Assembly: GCA_018823745.1 (NCBI GenBank)
Contig: JAHJHR010000012.1
Location: 124,001 to 188,000, forward strand
Direction: 5' to 3'
Origin: Alphaproteobacteria bacterium
Lineage (GTDB): Bacteria > Pseudomonadota > Alphaproteobacteria > Oceanibaculales > Oceanibaculaceae
DNA length: 64,000 nucleotides
A model generated the notes under the pieces. It was not told the origin of the DNA and searched no databases. It saw only the letters and a program-made list of their open reading frames with translations. Both the position numbers and the translations under genes were made by a program. Below, in pieces: positions 43,303 to 53,104 of the stretch. How positions within the stretch are numbered: the first letter of the stretch is position 1; the number at the start of each line of letters is the position of its first letter.

Positions 43303-44453
43303 CACAGCACCTGGTCCAGCACCCAATTGTCGATGTCGCGCACCAGCGGCTCGCGGTGGGAGAACCGGCCCGGCAAGGCGAAGGGGCTGTTCAGCCCGCG
43401 CTGTTGCAGGCCGCAGGCGACATTGTCCTCCTCCGTGGTGATGTCCCAGCGGCGGTAGTAATTGCGCACCGATTCCTCGAAATCCTGGCGCGCCAGATTG
43501 TCCTTCGGGAACAGCGCGCCATGGATCAGCTTCATCCGCTTCGGCCCCAGCGGATGGATTTCCAGATACCAGGCGCAATCGATGGTGCAGGCAAGATAGG
43601 TGCTGGGATAGATCAGCGGCGCCGTGGTGCCGCCGCGCATGTCGCCCATCAAAGTGGAGATGACCGGGAAACCCGCATCGCCTTTCAGCAGCGCCATCGA
43701 GCCTTCATGCATCGAGAAGGTGGAGCAGTAATTGCCTTCGGTCTGCTGCACCGTGTAGCCGGCGGACTTGGCCGAGGCGTAACGGTTGATCGTGTTCCGG
43801 TGCACCGTGCCGATGTGATACGCCTCCTTGGCGTTCTCGACATAGATCTTCCAGTTGCAGTCGATGGTGTATTCGGTGCGCCGCACGCAGACCATGTCGT
43901 CGAAATTATAGGGCGTGACGCGCTGGGGAAAATCGCCCAGATAGGTCAGCAGGTCGGGCGCATCCCGGTCGAAATTGATGAAGATGAAGCCGCCCCAGCT
44001 TTCCAGCCGCACCGGGGTCAACCCGTATTCCGCCATGTCGAAATTGGCCGTCTTTTCCATCGACGGCGCGCTGAGCAGGCTGCCATCCAGCGCGTAGGCC
44101 CAGGAATGATAGGGGCATTTGAAAGCCCGGCACTTGCCCTCGCCCAGCGCCACCAGCGCGCCGCGATGCCGGCAGCTATTGGCGAAGGCGCGCACCTTGC
44201 CGTCATCGCCGCGCACGATGATCAGCGGGATGCCGGTGAATTCCAGGGTGAAGTAATCACCCGGATTGGGGATGCGGTCGGCCCGGCCGATGAAGTTCCA
44301 CACCTTCATGAAGATGCGCTCCACCTCGCGCTGGTAGAAACGCTCGCTGGTGTAGCACCAGGCCGGCAGCGTCTCGGCCTCCGCCAAGGGGAGGCGGACG
44401 GCGGCGTACAAAGCGGGATCGAACAAATCCTGCGGTTCCCGGTTGAGGATCAT
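43302..44453 (-). CDS. Rieske oxygenase alpha subunit, quaternary-amine type (copy 1)
   Basis: 383 residues. Rieske cluster: Cys94-x-His96 and Cys113-x2-His116 (CRHRGA and CPYHSW). Catalytic domain: E210-x2-H213-x4-H218 in NAKEAYHIGTVHR, with Glu rather than Asp at the bridging place, as in the glycine-betaine and carnitine oxygenases. This points to N-demethylation or C-N cleavage of a methylated or quaternary amine, not arene dihydroxylation. No beta subunit or reductase is in the operon. Its stop overlaps the next start and its ATG overlaps the DUF1989 stop, so it is tightly coupled. Confidence 0.92.
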   Translation of the reverse strand: MILNREPQDLFDPALYAAVRLPLAEAETLPAWCYTSERFYQREVERIFMKVWNFIGRADRIPNPGDYFTLEFTGIPLIIVRGDDGKVRAFANSCRHRGALVALGEGKCRAFKCPYHSWAYALDGSLLSAPSMEKTANFDMAEYGLTPVRLESWGGFIFINFDRDAPDLLTYLGDFPQRVTPYNFDDMVCVRRTEYTIDCNWKIYVENAKEAYHIGTVHRNTINRYASAKSAGYTVQQTEGNYCSTFSMHEGSMALLKGDAGFPVISTLMGDMRGGTTAPLIYPSTYLACTIDCAWYLEIHPLGPKRMKLIHGALFPKDNLARQDFEESVRNYYRRWDITTEEDNVACGLQQRGLNSPFALPGRFSHREPLVRDIDNWVLDQVL

Positions 44454-45088
44454 CGGACCGCTTCCTTCTTTTCATTGGTTGAATAGATCACGCAGCGAAT
44501 CGGCGTCGGCTTGTAGCCGGCCGCCGGGTTGAACATCTGCGGGCAGTTGGACAGCACGACCAGCACATCGGTCTCGGCCCGCAGCAGCACGTAATCACCG
44601 GGCTTGGAGCGGCTGTCGGCGATTGCCATGGCGCCGTCCGGCAGCACCGGCACGGCCATGAAGAAATTGATATTCGCCACGATGTCGCGCTTGCCGAGGC
44701 CATGGCCTTTCAGCTGGCCCAGGAAATTGTCGCGGCAGTTCGCCTCGCCCGGCTTGCCGTAGCGCGCGATATTGCTCTCCCGGCTGCAGCAGCCGCCGAT
44801 GGTGTCGTGAAAGCCGACTGTGTCCTCGATGATGGTCAGCAGCGGCCGGCCTTTGTCGGAATAGAGCCTGCTGCCCGTGGTCAGGAAGATCGACCCGGCA
44901 ATCTTCATCGTGTCGGCAGCGTTGTAGCGCTCGGCCGGGTCTTCGGCGGCATAGGCCAGGAAATCGACCGCCTGCTCGCCTTCCAGATCGACGATCTTCA
45001 GCTGCTCGCCGGTAGCCAGAATCTGCGACCAGCCGGTCTTTGGCGGCACGATCTCGTCCAGGCGTATGGTCGCGGGGGCGATGGGCAT
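44450..45088 (-). CDS. DUF1989 (urea carboxylase-associated) family protein, copy 1
   Basis: 212 residues. The family core is IVDLEGEQAVDFLAYAA, then IIEDTVGFHDTIGGCCSRESN and NCRDNFLGQL, NINFFMAVPVLPDG, SKPGDYVLLRAETDVLVVLSNCPQ. Some DUF1989 pairs are carboxyguanidine deiminases working with guanidine carboxylase, but others sit in different amine operons with unknown reactions. The urea carboxylase itself is absent here. Four-base overlap with the Rieske gene and a 2-bp gap to the ABC ATPase show co-translation. Confidence 0.85.
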   Translation of the reverse strand: MPIAPATIRLDEIVPPKTGWSQILATGEQLKIVDLEGEQAVDFLAYAAEDPAERYNAADTMKIAGSIFLTTGSRLYSDKGRPLLTIIEDTVGFHDTIGGCCSRESNIARYGKPGEANCRDNFLGQLKGHGLGKRDIVANINFFMAVPVLPDGAMAIADSRSKPGDYVLLRAETDVLVVLSNCPQMFNPAAGYKPTPIRCVIYSTNEKKEAVR

Positions 45089-45090
45089 AA

Positions 45091-45846
45091 TCAGTGCACC
45101 ACCCGGCGCAGGAAATCGGCGGTGCGGGCCTGCTGCGGATTGCCGAAGATCACCTCCGGCCGGTCGACCTCGATGATCAGCCCCTCATCCATCATCATCA
45201 CCCGGTCAGAGACCTCGCGGGCGAAGGACATCTCATGGGTGACGATGACCATGGTCATGCCGCCGGTCGCCAGCGCCTTCATCACATCCAGAACCTCGCC
45301 CACCAACTCCGGGTCCAGCGCGCTGGTCGGCTCGTCGAACAGCATCACCTCGGGCTGCATGGCGAGCGCGCGGGCGATGCCGACGCGCTGCTGCTGGCCG
45401 CCGGACAGCTTGCTGGGATACTGGTCCGTCTTGTCGGACAGGCCGACCTGTTCCAGCAGATCAAGCGCCAGCTTGCGGACAACCGCCTCCGGCTTCTTCT
45501 GCACGATGACCGGGCCTTCCATCACATTCTCCAGCACGGTCTTGTGCGGGAACAGATTGAAGCTCTGGAACACCATGCCCATCCGGGTGCGGACCGCCGC
45601 GATATCACGCGGGCTGGCGCGCAGCCGCTTGCCGGCGGTTTCCCTGTAGCCGACCAGCCGGCCATCGAAGCGGATATCGCCCTGCTGGTATTCCTCCAGG
45701 AAATTCAGGCAGCGCAGGAAGGTGCTCTTGCCCGACCCGGACGGGCCGATGACGGAGAAGACCTCGCCCTTGGCGATATCGATATCCATGCCGCGCAGCA
45801 CGTGCAGCGCGCCGTAATATTTATGCAGGTTCCGGACTTCGATCAT
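45091..45846 (-). CDS. amino-acid-type ABC transporter ATP-binding protein
   Basis: 251 residues, GlnQ/ArtP class. Walker [11 protein letters not shown]-loop in [14 protein letters not shown], signature [15 protein letters not shown], Walker [15 protein letters not shown], switch His in [11 protein letters not shown]. It powers the permease encoded 7 bp upstream and the binding protein at the end of the operon. Confidence 0.94.
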   Translation of the reverse strand: MIEVRNLHKYYGALHVLRGMDIDIAKGEVFSVIGPSGSGKSTFLRCLNFLEEYQQGDIRFDGRLVGYRETAGKRLRASPRDIAAVRTRMGMVFQSFNLFPHKTVLENVMEGPVIVQKKPEAVVRKLALDLLEQVGLSDKTDQYPSKLSGGQQQRVGIARALAMQPEVMLFDEPTSALDPELVGEVLDVMKALATGGMTMVIVTHEMSFAREVSDRVMMMDEGLIIEVDRPEVIFGNPQQARTADFLRRVVH

Positions 45847-45853
45847 CGCCGCC

Positions 45854-46519
45854 TCACGAGTTTGTCCGCCAATGCCGTTCCAGCCGCTGCGACAGCAGGA
45901 TGATCGGGTAGATCAGCACCGCGAAGGCAACGGCCAGGGCCGTATAGACCTCCAGCGGGCGGTAGGTGTTGTTGATCAGATTGTTCGCCTCGTGCAGCAG
46001 CTCGTAGACGGCGAGCACGGAGCCCAGCGTGGTCAGCTTGATCAGCGTGGCGAATTCATTGATGAAGGGCGGCACCATGCGGCGGATCGCCTGCGGCAGG
46101 ATGATGCGCCACATCGCCTGGCCATAGCCCATGCCGATGGAGCGCGCGGCATCCCACTGGCCCTTGTCGATGGAGTTGATGCCCGCGCGGAAGATTTCCG
46201 CGAAATAGGCCGCCGCATGCAGCCCCAGCCCGACCGAGACCGAGGCGATGCCGCTGAGCTGCAAGCCGGTCAGGATCGGCAGCGAATAATAGATCCAGAC
46301 CAGCTGGACCAGCACCGGCGTGGCCCGGAAGAATTCGATATAGACCGCTGCCGGCGCGCGCAGCACGGCGATAGTGCTGGACCGGAACAGGCCGAACAGC
46401 AGACCCAGCGACAGGCCGATCAGCGTGGAATAGAGCGTCAGCTGCGCGGTGATCCAGGCGCCCCGGACGAAGACCATGCGGTAGTCCCAGATAACGCCGA
46501 AATGCCAGACATAATCCAT
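45854..46519 (-). CDS. amino-acid-type ABC transporter permease
   Basis: 221 residues with five or six membrane segments and the HisM/GlnP coupling motif in the cytoplasmic loop: [20 protein letters not shown], then [17 protein letters not shown]. The ATG at 46519 has GAGGAGA upstream. Only one permease gene is present, so it probably forms a homodimer. It starts 14 bp after the second Rieske gene. Confidence 0.92.
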   Translation of the reverse strand: MDYVWHFGVIWDYRMVFVRGAWITAQLTLYSTLIGLSLGLLFGLFRSSTIAVLRAPAAVYIEFFRATPVLVQLVWIYYSLPILTGLQLSGIASVSVGLGLHAAAYFAEIFRAGINSIDKGQWDAARSIGMGYGQAMWRIILPQAIRRMVPPFINEFATLIKLTTLGSVLAVYELLHEANNLINNTYRPLEVYTALAVAFAVLIYPIILLSQRLERHWRTNS

Positions 46520-46533
46520 CTGCGAGCGTCTCC

Positions 46534-47715
46534 TCAGGCCGGGTCGAGAACGCGGTCGAGCACCCAATTGTCGATGGCGTGCACCAACGGCTCCAGATGG
46601 GAGAAGCGGCCCTCGCGGTAGAAGGGCGAGCTGAGGCCGCGCTGCTGCAGATCGGAAATTTCGTTGTCTTCCGGGATCGAGATATCCCAGCGCCGGTAGT
46701 AGCGCGTCACCACCTCCTCGAAATCCGGGCGGGCCACCACCTCCTTCGGGAAGGCGGAACCGACGATCAGCTTCGTCCGGTCAGCCGCGATGGGGTGCAG
46801 TTCCAGCCACCACATGCAGTCGATGGTCGCGCCGAACATGGTGCTGGGATAGATCAGCGGGTAATGCGTGCCGACAGCCGCCGGGCCGCTCAGGCTGGGG
46901 ATCGGCGGAAAGCCGGTCTCGCCCGCCAGCAGCGCACGGCTGCCGGTATGCTCCTTGAACAGCCCGACCCATTCGCCCTCGGTCTCGATCGGCTGGGCGG
47001 TCGGCCCCTTCTGGCGCTGCAGGGTCGATTTGTGAACATAGGGGACGTGATACGCCTCCATCGCGTTCTCGACATAGATCTTCCAGTTGCAGGTCAGCTC
47101 GTATTCGACCCGGCGGACGCACACCATCTCCTCGTAATTATAAGAAGCCAGACGCTGCGGCAGGTCGCCCAGGAAGGTCAGCAGATCGGGGGCATCCCGG
47201 TCGAAATTCACGAAGATGAAACCGCCCCAGCTTTCCAGCCGTATTTCGGTCAGCCCGTAATCGGCCTTGTCGAAATTCAGCGTCTGCTCCATCGACGGCG
47301 CGCTGAGCAGCCGGCCATCCAGCCCGAAGGCCCAGGAATGATACGGGCATTTGAAGGCCCGGCAGCTGCCCTCGCCCAGCGCCACCAGCGATCCGCGATG
47401 CCGGCAGCTATTGGCGAAGGCGCGCACATTGCCGTCATCGCCCCGGGCGATGATCAGCGGGATGCCGGCGAATTCCAGCGTGAAGTAATCGCCGGGATTG
47501 GGAATGCGGTCGGCACGGCCGAGAAAATTCCACACCTTCATGAAGATGCGCTCGACCTCGCGCTGGTAGAAACGCTCGCTGGTGTAGCACCAGGCCGGCA
47601 AAGTCTCGGCCTCGGCCAGCGGGCGGCGAACGGCGGTGTAGTGGTCGGGCGAGAACATGTCGGATGGTTCCGACAGGCTGCGGGCCGCATTCGGCAGGCT
47701 GGCCGCGAGGCTCAT
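46534..47715 (-). CDS. Rieske oxygenase alpha subunit, quaternary-amine type (copy 2)
   Basis: 393 residues, a close paralogue of 43302-44453 over its entire length. The Rieske motifs (CRHRGS, CPYHSW) and the iron motif E-x2-H-x4-H (NAMEAYHVPYVHK) are intact. The two proteins diverge around the substrate pocket, between residues 215 and 270. They may be subunits of a hetero-oligomer or act in succession on a multiply methylated amine. Preceded by GGGGGA at the right spacing. Confidence 0.92.
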   Translation of the reverse strand: MSLAASLPNAARSLSEPSDMFSPDHYTAVRRPLAEAETLPAWCYTSERFYQREVERIFMKVWNFLGRADRIPNPGDYFTLEFAGIPLIIARGDDGNVRAFANSCRHRGSLVALGEGSCRAFKCPYHSWAFGLDGRLLSAPSMEQTLNFDKADYGLTEIRLESWGGFIFVNFDRDAPDLLTFLGDLPQRLASYNYEEMVCVRRVEYELTCNWKIYVENAMEAYHVPYVHKSTLQRQKGPTAQPIETEGEWVGLFKEHTGSRALLAGETGFPPIPSLSGPAAVGTHYPLIYPSTMFGATIDCMWWLELHPIAADRTKLIVGSAFPKEVVARPDFEEVVTRYYRRWDISIPEDNEISDLQQRGLSSPFYREGRFSHLEPLVHAIDNWVLDRVLDPA

Positions 47716-47751
47716 GTGAAATCCCCCTTCAATGGCTGGCGCAAAAGGCGC

Positions 47752-48447
47752 TCACGCTGTCTCGACGATTTCGAAATGCAGATCGACCGGGTTGCAGTCG
47801 TTGATCGGGATGATGTCCTGCGGGCAGGCCGACATGACGATGATGGCGTCCATCTCGGCGCGCAGCAGCACATGGTCGCCGGGCTTCGAGACGGTGGGGC
47901 GGAACTCGATCCGGCCATCCGCCAGGATCGGAATGTTCATCCATAGATTCAGCGGCTGCGGCACCTCCGGCACGGTCAGGCCGATGGCCGCCATCGCCAT
48001 GCGCAGATTATCCGCGCAATTGTCGTGGTAGCCCTTCACCTTCAGCCCCTGATAGCGATAGAGATCGCAGGCCGCGACGATGGTGTCGTGAATGCCGGGC
48101 GAACTGTCCTCGACGAAGCTGAGGATCGGGCGGCGGTGATTGGTGCACAGCGCATCGCCGACACCGGGGTTGACCTTGTCGAGCACCGCGCGGCCATGCT
48201 CCCAGGACATGAATTCGTGCAGATTGGCCTGGCTGAACGCCCAGGTGTCGCAGACCTGCGTGCCATGGGTATTGATGACCCGGATCGCCTGCCCCTTGGC
48301 CAGCCGCACCGCCTTGCCCTGCCGGGCCGGCACGGTGTAGCGCTGCCCCAATACCGGCGATCCGTCGGATGAGATCGGATTATCAAGAGTGGCATTGATT
48401 CCCAACCACTCACTATTCAGTGGTTGTGAAATATTTTCTTTGCACAT
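47752..48447 (-). CDS. DUF1989 (urea carboxylase-associated) family protein, copy 2
   Basis: 231 residues from the ATG at 48447 (GAGG 11 bp before); an ATG at 48486 would add 13 residues. The core RVINTHGTQVCDTWAFS, VEDSSPGIHDTIVAACDLYRY, DNCADNLRMAM, LNLWMNIPILADG and SKPGDHVLLRAEMDAIIVMSACPQ matches the family and copy 1. First gene of the operon, divergent from a LysR regulator. Copies 1 and 2 mirror the two-subunit arrangement of DUF1989 deiminases, so they may form one enzyme, with substrate unknown. Confidence 0.85.
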   Translation of the reverse strand: MCKENISQPLNSEWLGINATLDNPISSDGSPVLGQRYTVPARQGKAVRLAKGQAIRVINTHGTQVCDTWAFSQANLHEFMSWEHGRAVLDKVNPGVGDALCTNHRRPILSFVEDSSPGIHDTIVAACDLYRYQGLKVKGYHDNCADNLRMAMAAIGLTVPEVPQPLNLWMNIPILADGRIEFRPTVSKPGDHVLLRAEMDAIIVMSACPQDIIPINDCNPVDLHFEIVETA

Positions 48448-48555
48448 GATCGCGGATACCTCAAAGCCACAGATGTTGACTGACATCCGGCCCGCGCATT
48501 CATCCCTGTTCGTCTTTTTATATTGACATCATTGGTGCATGGGGGTGCGCTGGCT

Positions 48556-48567
48556 GAAATATATTTC
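48556..48567. promoter_or_regulatory. possible LysR operator palindrome
   Basis: GAAATATATTTC is a perfect 12-bp palindrome in the 170-bp gap between the LysR gene and the divergent DUF1989 operon. A related sequence, TGAAATATTTTCTTT, lies at 48427-48441 within the first codons of the operon. Two similar sites on either side of the divergent promoters fit a LysR regulator, but this is inferred from pattern only. Confidence 0.35.
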
Positions 48568-48617
48568 TTTCAACCTTCACTTCAGTTTTGCTCATGTAAG
48601 TTTCCCGGAGAGTAGCC

Positions 48618-49529
48618 ATGCGCCTCGCCAACTCCGATATCCGCGCCCTGCACGTCTTCCAGGCCATCGTCGATCACGGTGGGTTTGCCGGGGCGGAAAT
48701 GTCGCTGGGCATCACCCAATCGGCGCTAAGCCTGCATCTGAAGAAACTGGAGGAAAGGCTGGGCTTCACTTTGTGCCAGCGTGGCCGGCGCGGCTTCAAG
48801 CTGACCGACCGGGGCGCCATCGTCTACCGGCAGGCCGGGTTGATCCTGGCGGAGATCGAAAGCTTCGAGGACAGCCTGAGCGATCTGCGCCGCAAGGTCA
48901 GCGGCAAGCTGCGCATCGGGTTGGTCGACAACACCGTCTCCAATTTCGACTTCCCGATCTCGGAGGCGATATCAGCCTTCCTGCGCCGCGCCCCGGAAGC
49001 CGAGATCGAAGTCGTCGTCGATATTCCCGAACATCTCGAAACCGAGGTGGCGAACAACAATCTGCATCTCGCCATCGGCCCGATCATCTTTCACCGCGAG
49101 GGGCTGCAATACCGGCAGTTCTATGTCGAGCAGCATTCGCTCTATTGCGGCCGGCGGCACCCGCTCTTCCCGCATCCCGACCCGGAACCGAAACAGGCCA
49201 TCCTGCGCAACCACCCGATGGTGGTGCGCAGCTATGGCGCGAATGAGGAACTCGGCCTGATCCAGAACGCGCTGATCGGCTCCCGCGTCTCCAGCATGGA
49301 GGCTGCCGCGCATCTGATCCTCAGCGGCTGCTTCATCGGCTTCCTGCCAGATCACTATGCCCGGCGCTGGCTGCAGACCGGCGAGATGCGCTCCCTGTCG
49401 AGCAGCGGACTGGTGCTGCACACCGCCTTCAGCATCATCACCCGCACCAGCCGCCAGAAACAGCCGCTGCGCGACCAGTTCATGCAGGAGCTGGTCGCCA
49501 TCCTGAGCAAGCGGATGCACGAGGCCTGA
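48618..49529 (+). CDS. LysR-family transcriptional regulator
   Basis: 303 residues. The helix-turn-helix (LHVFQAIVDHGGFAGAEMSLGITQSALSLHLKKLEERLG, residues ~10-50) is followed by the LysR substrate-binding domain (RIGLVDNTVSNFDF onward). CCGGAGAG precedes the ATG. It is divergent from the DUF1989/Rieske/ABC operon and is the natural regulator of it, probably in response to the imported amine. Confidence 0.92.
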   Translation: MRLANSDIRALHVFQAIVDHGGFAGAEMSLGITQSALSLHLKKLEERLGFTLCQRGRRGFKLTDRGAIVYRQAGLILAEIESFEDSLSDLRRKVSGKLRIGLVDNTVSNFDFPISEAISAFLRRAPEAEIEVVVDIPEHLETEVANNNLHLAIGPIIFHREGLQYRQFYVEQHSLYCGRRHPLFPHPDPEPKQAILRNHPMVVRSYGANEELGLIQNALIGSRVSSMEAAAHLILSGCFIGFLPDHYARRWLQTGEMRSLSSSGLVLHTAFSIITRTSRQKQPLRDQFMQELVAILSKRMHEA

Positions 49530-49547
49530 CCGTCCGTCAGCCCGCCC

Positions 49548-49940
49548 TTAACCGCTCAGGGTGCCGATGATCCGCCGCTCCAGCGCCGTCAGCGACACCG
49601 GCTTCACCAGATAGCCGTTCACTGTCAGCTTCTTGGCCAGCAACACCGTGTCCTGCTGGGAATCGGCGGTCAGGAACACCACCGGCGTTTCCTTCAGGCC
49701 GGCCATGGGCAAAGCCCGCAATTTTTCCAGGAAGGTCATGCCATCCATCGGTTCCATATGGATGTCACACAGCACAATATCAGGCCGGGTGCGCACCACC
49801 TCCTTCAGCCCGGCGCCCCCTTCGGATGCCTCGTAGATATGCTCGACGCCGAGCTGGTGCAGCAATCGCCGGATCAGCACGCGGATGAAATTCTCATCCT
49901 CGATGATCACGATCTTCAGCGTCTTGAAATCGATGGCCAA
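49548..49940 (-). CDS. single-domain response regulator (CheY-like)
   Basis: 130 residues, receiver domain only. Acidic pocket IIEDEN, phospho-acceptor Asp59 in VLCDIHM, switch Thr in LTADS and Lys113 in YLVKPVS are all in place. No output domain, so it probably acts by protein contact or as a phosphate relay. It is 15 bp after the hybrid kinase gene and likely receives phosphate from its HPt domain. Confidence 0.93.
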   Translation of the reverse strand: MAIDFKTLKIVIIEDENFIRVLIRRLLHQLGVEHIYEASEGGAGLKEVVRTRPDIVLCDIHMEPMDGMTFLEKLRALPMAGLKETPVVFLTADSQQDTVLLAKKLTVNGYLVKPVSLTALERRIIGTLSG

Positions 49941-49955
49941 CGTGTCGTCCCCTCT

Positions 49956-52900
49956 TCAGATTCTGTCTATCACGTCGCTGAATTCCTCGACGGTTGGCGC
50001 CAGAAGCGAGGCCAGCAATGCCGCCGAATCGCCATCACCCGCATCCAGTACATCCTGCAGATCGCCGGCCAGCTGGCCCAGCCGCTGCGCACCAATGGAC
50101 AGGGCGGCGCCTTTCAGCGCATGTGCCTCATGGCGCGCCTGGGCCAGATCACCGGCCCGCAGCGCCGCTTCCAGCCGGACGAGCCGGGCAGGCAGATCAT
50201 CGGCGAAGCGCCGCAGGAAGGCGCGGGCCTCCGCATCGATCTCGCCAAAGCTTTCACGCAACCGGTCAAGCGAGAGAATGTCAGGATCAAGCGCAAGCCC
50301 GTCAGACACCGGAGCCACCACGGGAGCCACCGGTACCATATCCGTTTTCACGCGACGCAAAGGCTGGGCCTGGGGCAGGAATTTCTCCAGCGTGGCGGCC
50401 AGTATTGCGCTGTTGATCGGCTTGGTCATATAGCCGTCCATGCCGGCCTCCAGGCATTGTTCCTCGGTGCCGGCCAGGGCGTCGGCGGTCAGGGCGACAA
50501 TGGGCAGACGTGGTGCGTCGGCGGCTTCCTTGCTGCGGATGGCCGCCGTCAGCTCGAAACCATCCATCACCGGCATGTGGAAATCGGTCAGCAGCAGACC
50601 GAAAGAGGCGCTCTCAAGCCGCTCCAGCGCCAGACGGCCATTATCGAAGATTTCAAACGCATAGCCTAGCCGGGTCAGATGCCGGCGGATCACTTCCTGA
50701 TTCGTCGGATTGTCTTCGGCGACCAGAATGACGGCGTTCTCCGCCCGCGCCTCGTCCAGCGACGGAGGCTCGAACATGATGGCTGCCGCCTCCTCACTGT
50801 CGCTGCGGGATTGCAGCTTGGCCCGCCCCAATGTGGCGGCGATTGCATTCCACAGGCGCTCGCGGCGCAGCGGGTGCAGCAGCGTGGCATAAAGACCGGC
50901 CCGCTCCGCACCGGAGATCGAGGAGAAAAGCCGGCGCGAGGCCAGCAGGACCAGCTTCGGGCAGGCCGCGCCATGTTTATCGCGCAAGGCCCGGGCAAGG
51001 CTGAGCCCCTGCATGTCGGGCAGCATCGCCTCGATCAGAATCAGGCCGGGCGCCGATCCTGTTGCCGGCTCAGGAAGCGGTGCCGCCAACAGCGCCGCCC
51101 CGGTGTCGAAACCGATGGAGGGGGCTGCGCCGGCGAAACCGAGATAGCGGTCGACAGCGCTGACGAGGGCTGGCTGCACACCGGCCAGGATCAGTTGCGC
51201 ATCGGCGATCTCCGCTTCCGGGCGCAGCGTCTCGGCATCAATCACCTGAACCGGCAGTTCGACCCAGAAGGTTGAGCCCGCGCCGGCAACGCTCTCCGCA
51301 CCGATGCGTCCGCCCATCATCTCCGTCAGGCGGTGCGAGATCGACAGGCCAAGGCCGGTGCCACCGAACTTCCGCGCAGTCGAGCTGTCGGCCTGCATGA
51401 AAGGCTGGAACAAACGGCCCTGCTGTTCGGGTGTCAGGCCGATGCCGCTATCCACCACTTCCAGGCGCAGCGGCAGAACCTCCCCAGGGACAGGCACGCC
51501 CGTTTCCGGCAGCAGCACCCGCAGGCTGACAGAACCGGTTTCCGTGAACTTCACCGCATTACCGCCCAGATTGAGCAGGATCTGACGAATCCGCGTCGGG
51601 TCGCCACTGAGCTTCCGGGGCAGGCGGGGGTCAATCTCGACGATCAGCCCGAGCCCCTTTTCCTCGGCGCGCAAGGCCAGAAGATCGCCGACATCCTCGA
51701 CGATCTCGCCCAGGTCGATGGTCAGCATCTCAATGTCGAGCTTGCCGGCCTCGATCTTCGAAAAATCCAGAATGTCGTTGATGATGCCAAGCAGCGCCGC
51801 AGAGGATTGCCGGATGATCCCGGTCATGCCGCGCTGCTCGTCACTGAGCGGCGTCTGGTCCAGCAATTCGGCCATCGACATGACGCCGTTCATCGGCGTG
51901 CGGATCTCATGACTCATCGAGGCCAGGAAATTGGATTTCGCCTCGGTTGCCGCCTCGGCCTGGCGGCGCGCCACCTGCAACTCGGCATTTGCGGTCGAGA
52001 GTGCGGCACGCTGGGCCTCAATCTTGTCCGAGGTGCGGCGACGCCATTCCAGGCTGGCCAGCACCAGCAGGATGAACAGCGAGAGGCTGATGCTCGCGGC
52101 CGATTGGCGGACCGCCTCGGACCAGTAATCATCGGTGGGCGGCTGAAGCTCGATACTCCAGGGTGCTGTGGTCAGCGGATGGACGCGGGCATTTTTCGGC
52201 CGCTCGATCCCTTCATCGAACCAGAAGCGTCCTCCATCCCGATTGACCAGAAACAGGATGCCAAGCTCGCGCGGGAACAGCGCCAGTTGCCGGAGCAACC
52301 GGTCGAGCGTGAAATCCAGCGCTATCACCCCCAGGAACCGGCCATCGACAGAGACCGGACGACCGATGGTGACCACCGGCCCGCGCCCGCCATCATCCTC
52401 GTAGACAGGCGTGAAATACTCGGTACCCGCCGGATTGTTCTGCGGCGTGCCGCCCTGGAAATAGGGCTCGTCCAGATCGACATCGGCATAGGTCAGATCC
52501 GATGACGGCACCCACGGATAGACGAATTCGAAGCGCGCGGCCGAGACATAATAGATCCAGGCGATCTGCGGCACTCTCTCGACTGCCAGCCGGAACGTGC
52601 TGCGCAGGGACAGCGCCATTTCAATCTCGGCCAGAAAAGCATCGCCCCGTCCCTGCAATCCCCCCAGACCTGTCAGATTGCCAATGGCCTGTGCATCGAA
52701 GCCCCGCCCGGGCTTGTCGAGGTGATAGCTGCCATCGGGCCGTTCCCGCAGTTCCAGGAACAGGTCGCTGGGCGGGGCGAAGGGCGGGCGGTTGGTATGA
52801 TGGTCGATTGCCGATTGCTGCATCAGTTCGACCAGCATCTGCGCGGTGCCGAGCATGAAATCCAGCCGGCTCCGGACGTGCCCGGCAGTCTCGTCGGCCC

Positions 52901-53021
52901 GGACGACAAGCCGGTCCTGTTCCGACTTCACCGCCAGCAGGGCATAGCCAATCGCAGCCAGCGAGGCAAAAAGATAGAAGACCGCAAGCAAGATAGTGGT
53001 GACACGCCGCACGTCCGTCAC
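49956..53021 (-). CDS. membrane hybrid histidine kinase (dCache-HisKA-HATPase-REC-REC-HPt)
   Basis: 1021 residues. Transmembrane segments at about 9-31 and 309-326 enclose a periplasmic dCache-like sensor. The coil leads to HisKA with phospho-acceptor His371 ([12 protein letters not shown]), HATPase_c, a first receiver, a second receiver with phospho-acceptor Asp in [12 protein letters not shown], and a C-terminal HPt ([16 protein letters not shown]). The first receiver has Glu where the Asp should be (ILIEAMLPD), so it is a pseudo-receiver. This is a full phosphorelay protein that should pass phosphate to the CheY-like protein encoded next. The sensor ligand is unknown. Confidence 0.92.
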   Translation of the reverse strand: MTDVRRVTTILLAVFYLFASLAAIGYALLAVKSEQDRLVVRADETAGHVRSRLDFMLGTAQMLVELMQQSAIDHHTNRPPFAPPSDLFLELRERPDGSYHLDKPGRGFDAQAIGNLTGLGGLQGRGDAFLAEIEMALSLRSTFRLAVERVPQIAWIYYVSAARFEFVYPWVPSSDLTYADVDLDEPYFQGGTPQNNPAGTEYFTPVYEDDGGRGPVVTIGRPVSVDGRFLGVIALDFTLDRLLRQLALFPRELGILFLVNRDGGRFWFDEGIERPKNARVHPLTTAPWSIELQPPTDDYWSEAVRQSAASISLSLFILLVLASLEWRRRTSDKIEAQRAALSTANAELQVARRQAEAATEAKSNFLASMSHEIRTPMNGVMSMAELLDQTPLSDEQRGMTGIIRQSSAALLGIINDILDFSKIEAGKLDIEMLTIDLGEIVEDVGDLLALRAEEKGLGLIVEIDPRLPRKLSGDPTRIRQILLNLGGNAVKFTETGSVSLRVLLPETGVPVPGEVLPLRLEVVDSGIGLTPEQQGRLFQPFMQADSSTARKFGGTGLGLSISHRLTEMMGGRIGAESVAGAGSTFWVELPVQVIDAETLRPEAEIADAQLILAGVQPALVSAVDRYLGFAGAAPSIGFDTGAALLAAPLPEPATGSAPGLILIEAMLPDMQGLSLARALRDKHGAACPKLVLLASRRLFSSISGAERAGLYATLLHPLRRERLWNAIAATLGRAKLQSRSDSEEAAAIMFEPPSLDEARAENAVILVAEDNPTNQEVIRRHLTRLGYAFEIFDNGRLALERLESASFGLLLTDFHMPVMDGFELTAAIRSKEAADAPRLPIVALTADALAGTEEQCLEAGMDGYMTKPINSAILAATLEKFLPQAQPLRRVKTDMVPVAPVVAPVSDGLALDPDILSLDRLRESFGEIDAEARAFLRRFADDLPARLVRLEAALRAGDLAQARHEAHALKGAALSIGAQRLGQLAGDLQDVLDAGDGDSAALLASLLAPTVEEFSDVIDRI

Positions 53022-53104
53022 TCCTCTCGCGCTGCGCCAGAATTCGACCCTACTACCCGGCCACCGTGCCGCATAGCCGGAGAATCAGCGCCGCGATCAG
53101 CCCT

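Noticed and set aside
42307..43578. Longer start for the D-2-hydroxyacid dehydrogenase
   Set aside because: The extra 92 residues overlap the Rieske gene and look like shifted-frame translation; the ATG at 43302 in an ATGA overlap is clear.
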